Shown here one piece after another: positions 36,081-44,431 of a DNA stretch of 64,000 nt (within the stretch, counting starts at the first letter, position 1; every line of letters begins with the position of its first letter). Position numbers and translations under genes: made by a program. The stretch covers positions 3,596,001 to 3,660,000 of the forward strand of contig NZ_CP159290.1 of assembly GCF_040448685.1 (NCBI RefSeq), given 5' to 3'. This stretch comes from Cellulosimicrobium sp. ES-005 (GTDB lineage: Bacteria > Actinomycetota > Actinomycetes > Actinomycetales > Cellulomonadaceae). The notes beneath the pieces were generated by a model, which had not been told where the DNA came from, made no database searches, and saw nothing but the letters and a program-made list of their open reading frames with translations.

Positions 36081-37517
36081 ATGACTGCTCTCGCCCACGT
36101 CTCGTGTCCGACCGAGGTCTCGGAGGCCCCCGACCTCGCAGCGGTCGCCGGCGCGCCCGCGCTCCTGCCCGTCGTCGGCGCGGACACGCTCGTCCCGCTC
36201 GTCGACGGCCGGAGCGTCCCGTACGCGAACCTCGACGTGGCGGCGTCGGCGCCGGCGCTCCGCTCGGTCGCGGACCGCGTGACCGAGGTGCTGCCGCTCT
36301 ACGCGAGCGTGCACCGGGGCGCCGGGTACCTGTCGCAGGTCTCGACCGCGCTCTACGAGGCCTCGCGCCGCACGATCGGCGCGTTCGTCGGCGCGCGCGA
36401 GGACGACGTCACGGTCGTCACGCGCAACACGACCGACTCGCTCAACCTGCTCGCGGGCTGCGTCCCGGCGAACGCGGACGGGACGCCCGGGCGCGTGCTC
36501 GTCCTCGACGTCGAGCACCACGCGAACCTCCTGCCGTGGCAGCGCACGGGCGGCGCGACGGTCCTCGCCGGCGGCGCGTCCGTTGCGGAGACGCTGTCCG
36601 GCCTGCGCACCGAGCTCGCACGCTTCCCGTACGCGCTGGTCGCCGTGACCGGGGCGTCGAACGTCACGGGCGAGTCGCTCCCCGTCGCGGACGTCGTGCG
36701 GGCCGCCCACGACGCCGGCGCGCGCGTCGTGCTCGACGGCGCCCAGCTCGTCCCGCACCGCGGGTTCTCCCTCGCGGGCTCCGGGGTCGACTACGTCGCG
36801 TTCTCCGGACACAAGACGTACGCGCCGTTCGGCGCAGGCGCGCTCGTGGGTCGCCGCGACTGGCTCGACGCGGGGACCCCGTACCTCGCCGGGGGCGGGG
36901 CGGTGCGGCAGGTCGCTCTCACCGGCACGCAGTGGCAGACGGCGCCCGCGCGCCACGAGGCAGGGTCGCCGAACGTCGTGGGCGCCGCGGCGCTCGCGGC
37001 CGCGTGCGACGCGCTCGCGGCGCTCGACCCGGCCGACCTCCACGCCCACGAGGCGACCCTGCGCGCCGCGCTCGTCGCGGGCGTCTCGGCGGTCCCGGGC
37101 GTGCGCGTCGTGCGGGTCTGGGAGGACGCCGTCGACCCGGTCGGCGTCGTGACGTTCTCCGTCGAGGGCCACGACCCGGGCCTCGTCGCCGCGTACCTCT
37201 CCGCCGAGCACGGCATCGGCGTGCGCGACGGTCGCTTCTGCGCCCACCCGCTGCTCGCGCGCCTCGGGTACGACGCGGGCGCCATCCGGGCGTCGGTCGG
37301 TGTCGGGACGACGGGTGCCGACGTCGTCCGCCTCGTCGAGGCCGTGCGGTCGTACGTGGAACAGGGGCCGACGACGCGGTACGAGGTCGTCGACGGCTGC
37401 TGGGCCGTCGCCGACGACCCGCGCCCGGTACCGGCGGGCTCGGGCCTGGAGGGCCTCTTCGCGACCGCCGCGGCGGGCTTCCTCGCCGACGCCGCGGGGT
37501 GCGGCCCCGCCGCATGA
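36081..37517 (+). CDS. class V aminotransferase-fold PLP enzyme, cysteine-desulfurase-like
   Basis: 478 residues, start ATG after GGAGGA. NifS/SufS fold: VHRGAGYLSQVSTALYEASR, VVTRNTTDSLNLL, VEHHANLLPW, VVLDGAQLVPH, PLP lysine in FSGHKTYAPFGAGALVG and VGVRDGRFCAHPLLARLG, where Cys sits at the position of the SufS catalytic loop. It is longer than SufS (~410) with an extra C-terminal tail. The SAM-IV riboswitch places it in sulfur amino-acid metabolism. Cysteine desulfurase or a related Cys/selenocysteine lyase; not proven. Confidence 0.85.
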   Translation: MTALAHVSCPTEVSEAPDLAAVAGAPALLPVVGADTLVPLVDGRSVPYANLDVAASAPALRSVADRVTEVLPLYASVHRGAGYLSQVSTALYEASRRTIGAFVGAREDDVTVVTRNTTDSLNLLAGCVPANADGTPGRVLVLDVEHHANLLPWQRTGGATVLAGGASVAETLSGLRTELARFPYALVAVTGASNVTGESLPVADVVRAAHDAGARVVLDGAQLVPHRGFSLAGSGVDYVAFSGHKTYAPFGAGALVGRRDWLDAGTPYLAGGGAVRQVALTGTQWQTAPARHEAGSPNVVGAAALAAACDALAALDPADLHAHEATLRAALVAGVSAVPGVRVVRVWEDAVDPVGVVTFSVEGHDPGLVAAYLSAEHGIGVRDGRFCAHPLLARLGYDAGAIRASVGVGTTGADVVRLVEAVRSYVEQGPTTRYEVVDGCWAVADDPRPVPAGSGLEGLFATAAAGFLADAAGCGPAA

Positions 37518-37520
37518 CCA

Positions 37521-37607
37521 CGAGATAGCGACCTCCCGCCGAGGGAGCGACGTGCAGCCCCGTCGAGGCACCGGACGTCGCTACCTCGGACGGGCGTCGC
37601 TCTCTCG
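37521..37607. repeat. 87-bp nested palindromic element (family C)
   Basis: Four copies of a CGAG-x-(T/G)AGCGAC-like motif: CGAGATAGCGAC (37521), CGAGGGAGCGACGT (37540), ACGTCGCTACCTCG (to 37588) and GTCGCTCTCTCG (to 37607). The inner and outer pairs are inverted, each with one mismatch, and both are offset by exactly 19 bp. It immediately follows the aminotransferase gene; only one copy is in the window. Confidence 0.7.
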
Positions 37608-37708
37608 CGGCCGCTCGGGCAGCTGTTCACCCGAGCGTCGACGAGCGTTGTCCACCGTGTCGCCGGAGCCTCTTGGCGGCGTCGTCCGCGTGTGCTCTGA
37701 TATGCGCT

Positions 37709-38356
37709 GTGCTGCACGACGTCGTCCTCTCGGGGCACGGCTTCCGCCTGGAGCCGTTGGCCCTGGAGCACGCTGAGACACTGGCCGGCCTCGTCGACGA
37801 GGCGATGTGGTCAGGCATGAGCATCCCCATGCCCTTCGGGGTCGCGGGGATGGCCGAGCTGGTGGCCGCGACGCGCGCCGCGCCCGACCTGACGGGCTTC
37901 GTCGTGCGCGCCACCGGCCCCGACGGGGCCCCGGGCGACGTGCTCGGCAGCACGGCGTTTCGCGACCTGTCGCTCGTCGACCGCCGGGTCGAGGTCGGCC
38001 GGACGTTCTACGCCCGCTCCACGTGGGGGAGCCTCGTCAACCCCGTGACCAAGTGGCTGTTGCTGCGGCACGCGTTCGAGACGTGGGACGTGCACCGTGT
38101 CGGCTTCCGCGTCGACACGCGCAACACGCGCTCGCTCGGGGCCATGCGGCGGCTCGGCGCCTACGAGGAGGGCGTCATGCGCGGCCACCGCACCGCGCCC
38201 GACGGGACGCGCGCCGACTCCGTGATGTTCTCGATCCTCGCGCCCGAGTGGCCGACCGTCGAGGTCGGCCTCCTGGAGCGCATCAACGCGCCACGCGTCG
38301 TGCCCGTGCTCGCCCCGGCGCACCCGGTGGCCCCGCTCCCGCTCGCCGCGTCGTAG
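37709..38356 (+). CDS. GNAT acetyltransferase (RimJ/RimL-like)
   Basis: 215 residues, GTG start (LHDVVLSGHGFRLEPL). RimJ/L-type features: FYARSTWGSLVNPVTKWLLL, HRVGFRVDTRNTRSLGAM and RRLGAYEEGVMRGHR. The protein at 38725 has the same start (VLHD), length class and motifs, so the pair probably arose by duplication, with csbD between them. The last ~20 residues are Pro/Ala rich. Acceptor unknown. Confidence 0.85.
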   Translation: MLHDVVLSGHGFRLEPLALEHAETLAGLVDEAMWSGMSIPMPFGVAGMAELVAATRAAPDLTGFVVRATGPDGAPGDVLGSTAFRDLSLVDRRVEVGRTFYARSTWGSLVNPVTKWLLLRHAFETWDVHRVGFRVDTRNTRSLGAMRRLGAYEEGVMRGHRTAPDGTRADSVMFSILAPEWPTVEVGLLERINAPRVVPVLAPAHPVAPLPLAAS

Positions 38357-38408
38357 ACCCGTCGCCCCGGCCGGCAGGCTCGACGGCGGTGCCGCGGACG
38401 CGGAACGC

Positions 38409-38440
38409 CGCGAGGGCCCCGCCGGAGCGGAGCCCTCGCG
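38409..38440. terminator. hairpin terminator between convergent GNAT and csbD genes
   Basis: 9-bp stem CGCGAGGGC / GCCCTCGCG with a 14-base loop, 20 bp beyond the csbD stop and ~50 bp after the GNAT stop; it could serve both. Confidence 0.6.
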
Positions 38441-38459
38441 AGCAGATCAGGGGCAGGGA

Positions 38460-38633
38460 CTAGCGGTCGAACGCGTCCTTGACGTCGTCGCCCGCCTGCT
38501 TGACGTCAGCCTTCGCCTGGTCCTTCTTGCCCTCGGCCTCGAGCCGCTCGTTGTCCGTGAGCTTGCCCGCGCCCTCCTTGAGCTTGCCACCCGCCTCCTC
38601 GGCGGCGTGCTTGGCCTTGTCTCCGAGTCCCAT
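38460..38633 (-). CDS. CsbD-family stress protein
   Basis: 57 residues: MGLGDKAKHAAEEAGGKLKE, then GAGKLTDNERLEAEGKKDQ and KADVKQAGDDVKDAF. The hydrophilic, lysine/glutamate-rich helical repeat is diagnostic of CsbD/YjbJ. In Bacillus csbD is under the general stress sigma factor; a similar link to the partner-switch system at 5.4 kb is possible but not shown. Confidence 0.9.
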   Translation of the reverse strand: MGLGDKAKHAAEEAGGKLKEGAGKLTDNERLEAEGKKDQAKADVKQAGDDVKDAFDR

Positions 38634-38724
38634 GAGTGCTCCTCTCGTCGGTACCGCTCGACCGTAGGCACGGTCCCGGTCGCTCGCACGCGGTCGGGCA
38701 CCCCGGGTGTGGTGGGATGTGCGG

Positions 38725-39315
38725 GTGCTGCACGACACCACCCTCGAAGGCTTCGGAGTCCGCCTCGTCCCGCTCGACGAGAGCCATGCGCCCGCGCTCG
38801 GAGCGCTCGTCGACGACGGCATCTGGGCCGGCATGTCCAGCCGCGTGCCGAGCGGGACCGACGCGATGGCCGGGTACGTCCGGGACGCCGTCGCCGCCCC
38901 CGGGAGGCTCGCGTTCGCCGTCGTCGGCCCCGGGACCGATGCCGCGACCGACGGCGCCGACGTCGTCCGCGGGTCGACGTCCCTCTACGAGTGGGTGCCC
39001 TCCCAGGGCCGGATCGAGCTCGGCTCGACGTTCTACGCGCGCGAGTGGTGGGGCGGCGTGACCAACCCGGCGTGCAAGTACCTGCTGCTGCGGCACGCGT
39101 TCGAGGACCTGGGCGTCGCGCGCGTCGCGCTGCGGGCCGACGCGCGCAACAGCCGGTCCATCGGCGCGATCCGGCGTCTGGGCGCCGTGCCCGAGGGCGT
39201 GCTCCGCAGCCACCGCGTCGCGCCCGACGGGTCGCGCCAGGACACCGCCTACTTCTCGGTCCTGCTCGACGAGTGGCCGACCGTCCGCGACGGCCTGCTG
39301 GCCCGTCTGGCCTGA
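38725..39315 (+). CDS. GNAT acetyltransferase (RimJ/RimL-like), paralogue of the 37709 gene
   Basis: 196 residues from the GTG giving LHDTTLEGFGVRLVPL; a GTG at 38707 is also in frame. Shares with its neighbour the segments FYAREWWGGVTNPACKYLLL, ARVALRADARNSRSIGAI and RRLGAVPEGVLRSHR. Function unknown beyond N-acetyl transfer. Confidence 0.85.
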   Translation: MLHDTTLEGFGVRLVPLDESHAPALGALVDDGIWAGMSSRVPSGTDAMAGYVRDAVAAPGRLAFAVVGPGTDAATDGADVVRGSTSLYEWVPSQGRIELGSTFYAREWWGGVTNPACKYLLLRHAFEDLGVARVALRADARNSRSIGAIRRLGAVPEGVLRSHRVAPDGSRQDTAYFSVLLDEWPTVRDGLLARLA

Positions 39316-39329
39316 TCGGCGGGCTCGCC

Positions 39330-39403
39330 GAGCACGAGCCTCCGTGGCGTCGAGAACGGGTTGGTGTCGCTATCCGCTCGACAGCGACACCAACCCCGTG
39401 TTC
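39330..39403. repeat. intergenic palindromic element, family A, divergent copy 5
   Basis: Same architecture as the other family A copies (end motif GAGCACGAG, 22 bp, then a 52-bp hairpin ending GTGTTC), but the stem core is different: GGGTTGGTGTCGCT pairs with AGCGACACCAACCC. The stem has changed on both sides while pairing is kept. It lies between the convergent GNAT and MaoC genes. Confidence 0.75.
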
Positions 39404-39415
39404 GGCAGCGGGGCG

Positions 39416-40528
39416 TCAGGGGCGGGGGGTGACCCGGCCTGCGAGGTGGAGGCGGCCCTTGCCGTCCCACGCCTGGTAGACGACGCCCGTCGTCGGGTCG
39501 CCCGCGCCGTCCGGTACGGCGGGCGGGACCTGCCCGACGGCGTCCCGCACCGCGGCGGGCACGTCGCCCGCCGGGCGCAGCGCCACGTCGACGGTGCTCG
39601 GCAGGAGGACCGGCTTGGCGAACGAGACCGTCCAGTCGTAGGCGTCACCGCGGCGGGGCCCCGACTCGGCGAGCGCCCGCGCGGCGGTGTACATGCCGTG
39701 CGCGATGGCGCGCGGGAACCCGAACGCCTTGGCGCCGAGCCCCGACGTGTGGATCGGGTTCCGGTCGCCGGAGACGGCCGCGTACGCGCGGCCCGTCCCG
39801 GCGCCGAGCGCCCAGCGCGCCGTCGGGAGCGGCGCGACGAAGGCGTCGACGCCCGAGGTGGCCTCGGTGTCCTCGTCCGCCGGGTCGCCTGGGAGCGTGA
39901 CGCCCTTCGCGAGGTACGTCGAGACGCCGCGGTACGCGAGCGTCGTCGCCGACAGGCCGCTGCCCGCCGCGCGCTCGTCGTCGGTGCGCTCGACGGAGAC
40001 CTCGGTGACGAGGTCCACCTGGACCCCGCGCCGGTGCGGCCGCAGCCGCTCCGCCCAGGCGCGCACCTCGAGCGTGTCCCCGAGCCGCACCGGACGCAGC
40101 ACGGACACCGCGTTCGCGAGGTGCACCATGCCGAGCAGCGGCAGCGGGAAGTCCGTCCGGACCATGACGGCCGTCGCGAGGGGGAAGCCGAGCACGTGCA
40201 GGTACCCGGCGGGCAGCACCTCCGACGGGGCCTCGCCCACGAGGCGCGCGTACCGCGCGAGGTGCGCGGCGCTGCCCACGTGGCCGGGCGCGGCGTCGTC
40301 GCCCGTCGGCACGCCCGCGACGCGGTACGTGACGTCGGGCAGCGCGAGGTCGCGTCGGCCGCCGCCCCCGGGGAGGCGGTGCGCCGCCGCGATCCGGCCC
40401 GACGCCGCGACCCCGCGCACGTACAGCCCGCCGAGCCCCGGGATCGCGGGCAGCGTCTCGACGCGCGCGGGGGCGGTCCCGGCGGGAGCGGCAGCGGCGC
40501 CGTCGGGCGACCTGGGCGCGGCGGTCAC
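39416..40528 (-). CDS. MaoC-like (double hot-dog) enoyl-CoA/3-hydroxyacyl dehydratase, HtdX-like
   Basis: 370 residues, GTG start overlapping the fabG-like stop. The MaoC hydratase motif is in the C-terminal half: YAAVSGDRNPIHTSGLGAKAFGFPRAIAHGM (Asp and His catalytic). The N-terminal half (VGSAAHLARYARLVGEAPSEV-LPAGYLHVLGFPLATAVM) looks like a degenerate hot-dog domain. Corresponds in position to Rv0241c (HtdX). Third gene of a fadA2-fabG-maoC operon. Confidence 0.88.
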   Translation of the reverse strand: MTAAPRSPDGAAAAPAGTAPARVETLPAIPGLGGLYVRGVAASGRIAAAHRLPGGGGRRDLALPDVTYRVAGVPTGDDAAPGHVGSAAHLARYARLVGEAPSEVLPAGYLHVLGFPLATAVMVRTDFPLPLLGMVHLANAVSVLRPVRLGDTLEVRAWAERLRPHRRGVQVDLVTEVSVERTDDERAAGSGLSATTLAYRGVSTYLAKGVTLPGDPADEDTEATSGVDAFVAPLPTARWALGAGTGRAYAAVSGDRNPIHTSGLGAKAFGFPRAIAHGMYTAARALAESGPRRGDAYDWTVSFAKPVLLPSTVDVALRPAGDVPAAVRDAVGQVPPAVPDGAGDPTTGVVYQAWDGKGRLHLAGRVTPRP

Positions 40529-41904
40529 CGGCCCACCACGTTCTGCCCGCACACGCGCAGCACCTGCCCGTTGACGCCCGCGGCCCCGGGCGACGCGAGG
40601 AACGCGATCGCCTCGGCGACGTCCACGGGCTGGCCGCCCTGCTGGAGCGACGCGACGCGACGCGCGACCTCGCGCTGGACGAACGGGATCGACGCCGTCA
40701 TGTCCGTCTCGATGAACCCCGGCGCGACGGCGTTCGCCGTGCCCCCGACCTCGGCGAGACGACGCGCGAACGCCCGCGTGTGGCCGATGACGCCCGCCTT
40801 CGAGAACGCGTAGTTCGCCTGGCCGCGGTTGCCCGCGATGCCGCTCGTCGACGCGAGCGACACGACGCGCGGCGCGGACGAGAACCCGTTCGCGCCGAGC
40901 AGGTACTCCGTGATGCGGAGCTGCGCGGCGAGGTTCACCGCGATCACGGCGTCCCACTTGTCCGCGGACATGTTGGCGAGCAGCTTGTCGCGCAGGATCC
41001 CCGCGTTGTGCACCAGGACGTCGAGCCCGCCGTGCCGCGCGCGGGCGTGCTCGAGGATGCGCGCGCCCGCGTCGTCGGCGGTCACGTCGAGCTGCAGCGC
41101 CGTGCCCCTGATCTCGTTCGCGACCTTGGCGAGCGCCTCGCCCGCCGCGGGCACGTCCACCACGACCACCTTCGCGCCGTCGCGCGCGAGCGTCCGGGCG
41201 ACCTGCGCGCCGATGCCGCGCGCCGCGCCGGTCACGACGGCGACCTTGCCGGCGAGCGGCTGGTCGGCTCCGGCGGCCGTCCCACCCGCCGAGGGAGAGC
41301 CCTGGTCCGCGGGCGTGGCGGCGCCGACCCGGAGGAGCTGGCCGTCGACGAACGCGGACCTGGCGGACAGGAAGAAGCGGAGGGTCGCGAGGACGCTCGG
41401 GCTGTCGAGGGGGGCGTCGTCGGTCACCTGGATGCCGTTGCCGGTCGCGCCGTAGCGCAGCTCCTTCGCGACGGAGCGCAGGAACCCGTCGACGCCCTCG
41501 CGGGCGGCGGCGAGCTCGGGAGAGTCGGTGTCGGCGGGGGCGCGCGAGATCGTCACGACGCGGCCGTTCGGCGCGAGGCGGCGCAGCGTCGCCGAGAGCG
41601 CCATGACGGGCGCCGACGCGTCCTCCGGGCGCTCGATCTCGCTGAGCACGACGACGACCGCGCCCCAGCGGGTCGTGTCGTCCGGGGTCTGGCGGACGTC
41701 GAGGTCCCAGGCGAGCAGGGCCTCGGCGACGCGGTCGGCGTCGTCGCGCACGCCTGGCGTCCCGCCGAGGACGAGCACGGGCCCGACGGTGAGCGGGTCG
41801 CCCGCACGGAAGCGGCGCAGGACCGCGGGGCGCGGGAGGCCCAGCTTCTTGGCGAGCGTCTTCGTGAAGCCGGAGTTGACGGCCTGGACGTAGGAGTCGG
41901 TCAC
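40525..41904 (-). CDS. high-molecular-weight 3-oxoacyl-reductase (FabG4-like)
   Basis: 459 residues, about twice a normal FabG, matching the HMwFabG class. The N-terminal ~200 residues are a Rossmann-like domain without an intact NAD motif (PVLVLGGTPG). The C-terminal SDR has GAARGIGAQVA, HNAGI, a serine in SLASTSGIAG and the YAFSK Tyr-Lys pair. Family enzymes reduce 3-oxoacyl-CoA with NADH. Ends VNGQVLRVCGQNVVGR like FabG4. 28-bp gap after the thiolase gene. Confidence 0.92.
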   Translation of the reverse strand: MTDSYVQAVNSGFTKTLAKKLGLPRPAVLRRFRAGDPLTVGPVLVLGGTPGVRDDADRVAEALLAWDLDVRQTPDDTTRWGAVVVVLSEIERPEDASAPVMALSATLRRLAPNGRVVTISRAPADTDSPELAAAREGVDGFLRSVAKELRYGATGNGIQVTDDAPLDSPSVLATLRFFLSARSAFVDGQLLRVGAATPADQGSPSAGGTAAGADQPLAGKVAVVTGAARGIGAQVARTLARDGAKVVVVDVPAAGEALAKVANEIRGTALQLDVTADDAGARILEHARARHGGLDVLVHNAGILRDKLLANMSADKWDAVIAVNLAAQLRITEYLLGANGFSSAPRVVSLASTSGIAGNRGQANYAFSKAGVIGHTRAFARRLAEVGGTANAVAPGFIETDMTASIPFVQREVARRVASLQQGGQPVDVAEAIAFLASPGAAGVNGQVLRVCGQNVVGR

Positions 41905-41931
41905 GGTGGTTCCTCTCGGGTCGTCGGGCCG

Positions 41932-43326
41932 TCAGGCGGGGGTGTCGGTCGCGGGGACGGACTCGAGGATCGCGGCGACGCCGAGACCACCCGCGGCGCA
42001 CACGGAGATCAGCGCCCGTGCGGGCGCCCCGGTCTCGGCGGTGCGCTGCGCGAGGAGCTTGGCCGCCGTCGCGACGATGCGGCCGCCGGTCGCGGCGAAG
42101 GGGTGGCCCGCGGCGAGCGAGGAGCCGTTGACGTTGAGCCGCGAGCGGTCGATCGACCCGAGCGCGCCGTCGAGACCCAGCTCGGTGCGGCAGTACTCGT
42201 CGTCCTCCCAGGCCTTGAGCGTCGTGAGGACCGTGGAGGCGAACGCCTCGTGGATCTCGTACAGGTCGAAGTCGCCGAGCGCGAGGCCGTTGCGCGCGAG
42301 CAGGCGCGGGACGGCGTGCGCGGGGGCCATGAGGAGGCCCTCGTGGCCGTGCACGAAGTCGACCGCGGCGGTCTCGGCGTCGACGACGCGCGCGAGGAGC
42401 GGCAGGTCCCGCTCGCGCGCCCAGTCGGCCGACGCGAGCAGGACGGTCGACGCGCCGTCGGTCAGCGGCGTCGAGTTGCCCGCGGTCATGGTCGGGGTGA
42501 CGCCCTCGAGGCGCTTGCCGTACACGGGCTTGAGCGCGGCGAGCTTCTCGAGCGACGAGTCGGTGCGCAGGTTGTCGTCGCGCACGAGGCCGCGGAAGGG
42601 GGTGACGAGGTCGTCGAAGAACCCGGCGTCCCACGCGGCCGCGAGGTGCTCGTGGCTCGCGAGCGCGAGCTCGTCCTGCGCCTCGCGCTCGATCCCCCAG
42701 CGTGCCGTCGTGATCGCCTGGTGCTCGCCCATCGACAGTCCGGTGCGCGGCTCGTCCGTCGCGGGGGTCAGGGGCGCGAGGTCGGCGGGGCGGACCTTGG
42801 CGAACGCCTTGACGCGCTGGCCGAACGTCTTGGCGTGGCTCGCCTCCAGCAGCGCGCGACGCAGGCCCTCGCTCACGGCGATCGGGGCGTCGGACACGGT
42901 GTCGGAGCCTCCCGCGACGCCCGACTCGACCTGGCCGAGCCGGATCTTGTTCGCGACGGCGATCGTCGCCTCGAGGCCGGTCGCGCAGGCCTGCTGGAGG
43001 TCGTAGGCGGGGGTCTCGGGGGAGAGGGACGAGCCGAGCACGGACTCGCGGACGAGGTTGAAGTCGCGCGAGTGCTTGAGCACGGCGCCGCCGACGACCT
43101 CCCCGAGCCGCTCGCCCTGGAGGCCGAAGCGCGCGACGAGCCCGTCGAGCGCGGCCGTGAACATCTCCTGGTTGCTCGCGGACGAGTACTTCTTGCCGGC
43201 GCGCGCGAACGGGATGCGGTTCCCGCCGACGACCCAGGCGTCGCGGGGGGCGCCCGGGGTGCTGGTCGCCGGGACGTGCTCGGGGGCCTGCTCGGGGGTC
43301 TGGCGGGGGCTGGTGCGGTTGGCCAC
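41932..43326 (-). CDS. acetyl-CoA C-acyltransferase (thiolase), FadA2-like
   Basis: 464 residues. Thiolase with nucleophile Cys in QQACATGLEA, NSTPLTDGAS, EIHEAFAS, His in NVNGSSLAAGHPFAATGGR and C-terminal Cys in SVCAAGGLGVA. The N-terminal ~25 residues are Thr/Pro-rich. First gene of the operon, divergent from tetR, with the inverted-repeat operator between them. Thiolytic cleavage or condensation of acyl-CoAs. Confidence 0.93.
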   Translation of the reverse strand: MANRTSPRQTPEQAPEHVPATSTPGAPRDAWVVGGNRIPFARAGKKYSSASNQEMFTAALDGLVARFGLQGERLGEVVGGAVLKHSRDFNLVRESVLGSSLSPETPAYDLQQACATGLEATIAVANKIRLGQVESGVAGGSDTVSDAPIAVSEGLRRALLEASHAKTFGQRVKAFAKVRPADLAPLTPATDEPRTGLSMGEHQAITTARWGIEREAQDELALASHEHLAAAWDAGFFDDLVTPFRGLVRDDNLRTDSSLEKLAALKPVYGKRLEGVTPTMTAGNSTPLTDGASTVLLASADWARERDLPLLARVVDAETAAVDFVHGHEGLLMAPAHAVPRLLARNGLALGDFDLYEIHEAFASTVLTTLKAWEDDEYCRTELGLDGALGSIDRSRLNVNGSSLAAGHPFAATGGRIVATAAKLLAQRTAETGAPARALISVCAAGGLGVAAILESVPATDTPA

Positions 43327-43465
43327 TGTGCCTCACTTCCTGTCCGTGCTCGCTGCGCTGCGTCGGTCCCGGCCCGGGAGTGAGCCTCTGCACGAGATCG
43401 ACGGCGATGCCGCGGTCGACGCCGCGCGGAGGCGAGGGGAGAGGGCCGGCTGGTGTCCAATACCA

Positions 43466-43482
43466 AGAGTACCTGATACTCT
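43466..43482. promoter_or_regulatory. TetR operator between fadA2-like and tetR genes
   Basis: Perfect inverted repeat AGAGTA-CCTGA-TACTCT, 17 bp, in an AT-richer patch of the 253-bp divergent region. Well placed to control both operons. The rest of that gap holds the two leaders, with nothing else recognised. Confidence 0.65.
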
Positions 43483-43579
43483 CGGTTTCGTGAGTCGGGT
43501 CACAGGGCCGTGCCCTGCCCGACGCGGTGCCGCGGAACAGGCACCGACGACATCGAGGTCGGGCGCAACGGAGGGCGAC

Positions 43580-44431
43580 GTGAACACAGGTGCCGACGCG
43601 CGAGCGGCCACCCGAGGACGGGTGCAGCCGGGCGCGGCGGTGGACGGCCGGTCGACCCGCTGGGACGAGCACCGGGCGGCGCGCCGCGCGGAGCTCATCC
43701 GGGCGGCGAGCAAGGCCGTGCACCGCGGGGGCCCCGGGGTCTCCATGGACGAGATCGCGGCGGCGTCAGGGACGTCGAAGTCGATCATCTACCGCTACTT
43801 CGACGACAAGACGGGACTGCAGGTCGCGCTCGGCTCCGCCGTCGTGGGGCAGATGCACGACGCGCTGACCCAGGCCGCCGAGTCGGCCGAGACCCCCAAG
43901 CGCGCGCTGCGCGCGATGGTCGGCGTCTACCTCGAGATGATCGAGAGCTCGCCGAACGTGTACTACTTCGTCACCCGGACGAGCGCCGTCGCGGGGACGG
44001 AGGAGCCCGCCGCGCAGCTCGCCGCGAGCGGGCTCACGAACGGGACGACCGGCGCGAGCCGCGCACCCCTCGCGGCGTTCCTCGACTCGGTGATCGAGCT
44101 CGTCGCCGAGCCGTTCGCGCGCGTCACCGACGTCTCTCCCGCCGACGCCGCAGCCTGGGCCGCGGGCGCCGTCGGGTTCGTGCGGGGCGCCGGGGAGTGG
44201 TGGCTCGGCCATCGCGACCGGGCCGACGTCCCGGACCGCGAGCAGCTCACCGAGCGCGTCGCCGCCTGGCTCTGGGCCGGGCCGGTCGGCGTCCTCTCCC
44301 ACAACCCGGGCACCCCCCGCTCCCACGGCGACCGGCGCACGTCGCCCGCGACCCGTCGCGACGGCGTCCGCCCCGCCACCGACCGCCCTGAGCACCCGGC
44401 GACCGCCTCAGAACTCAAGGAGATCCCATGA
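43580..44431 (+). CDS. TetR-family transcriptional regulator
   Basis: 283 residues from GTG after GGAGGGC; an earlier GTG at 43490 lies too close to the operator. Helix-turn-helix: ELIRAASKAVHRGG, VSMDEIAAASGTSKSIIYRYFDDKTGLQ. The ligand domain follows; a low-complexity C-terminal tail (~45 residues, Arg/Pro/Thr) is unusual. ATGA overlap with the acyl-CoA dehydrogenase gene. Probably represses fatty-acid degradation and is released by an acyl-CoA. Confidence 0.9.
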   Translation: MNTGADARAATRGRVQPGAAVDGRSTRWDEHRAARRAELIRAASKAVHRGGPGVSMDEIAAASGTSKSIIYRYFDDKTGLQVALGSAVVGQMHDALTQAAESAETPKRALRAMVGVYLEMIESSPNVYYFVTRTSAVAGTEEPAAQLAASGLTNGTTGASRAPLAAFLDSVIELVAEPFARVTDVSPADAAAWAAGAVGFVRGAGEWWLGHRDRADVPDREQLTERVAAWLWAGPVGVLSHNPGTPRSHGDRRTSPATRRDGVRPATDRPEHPATASELKEIP

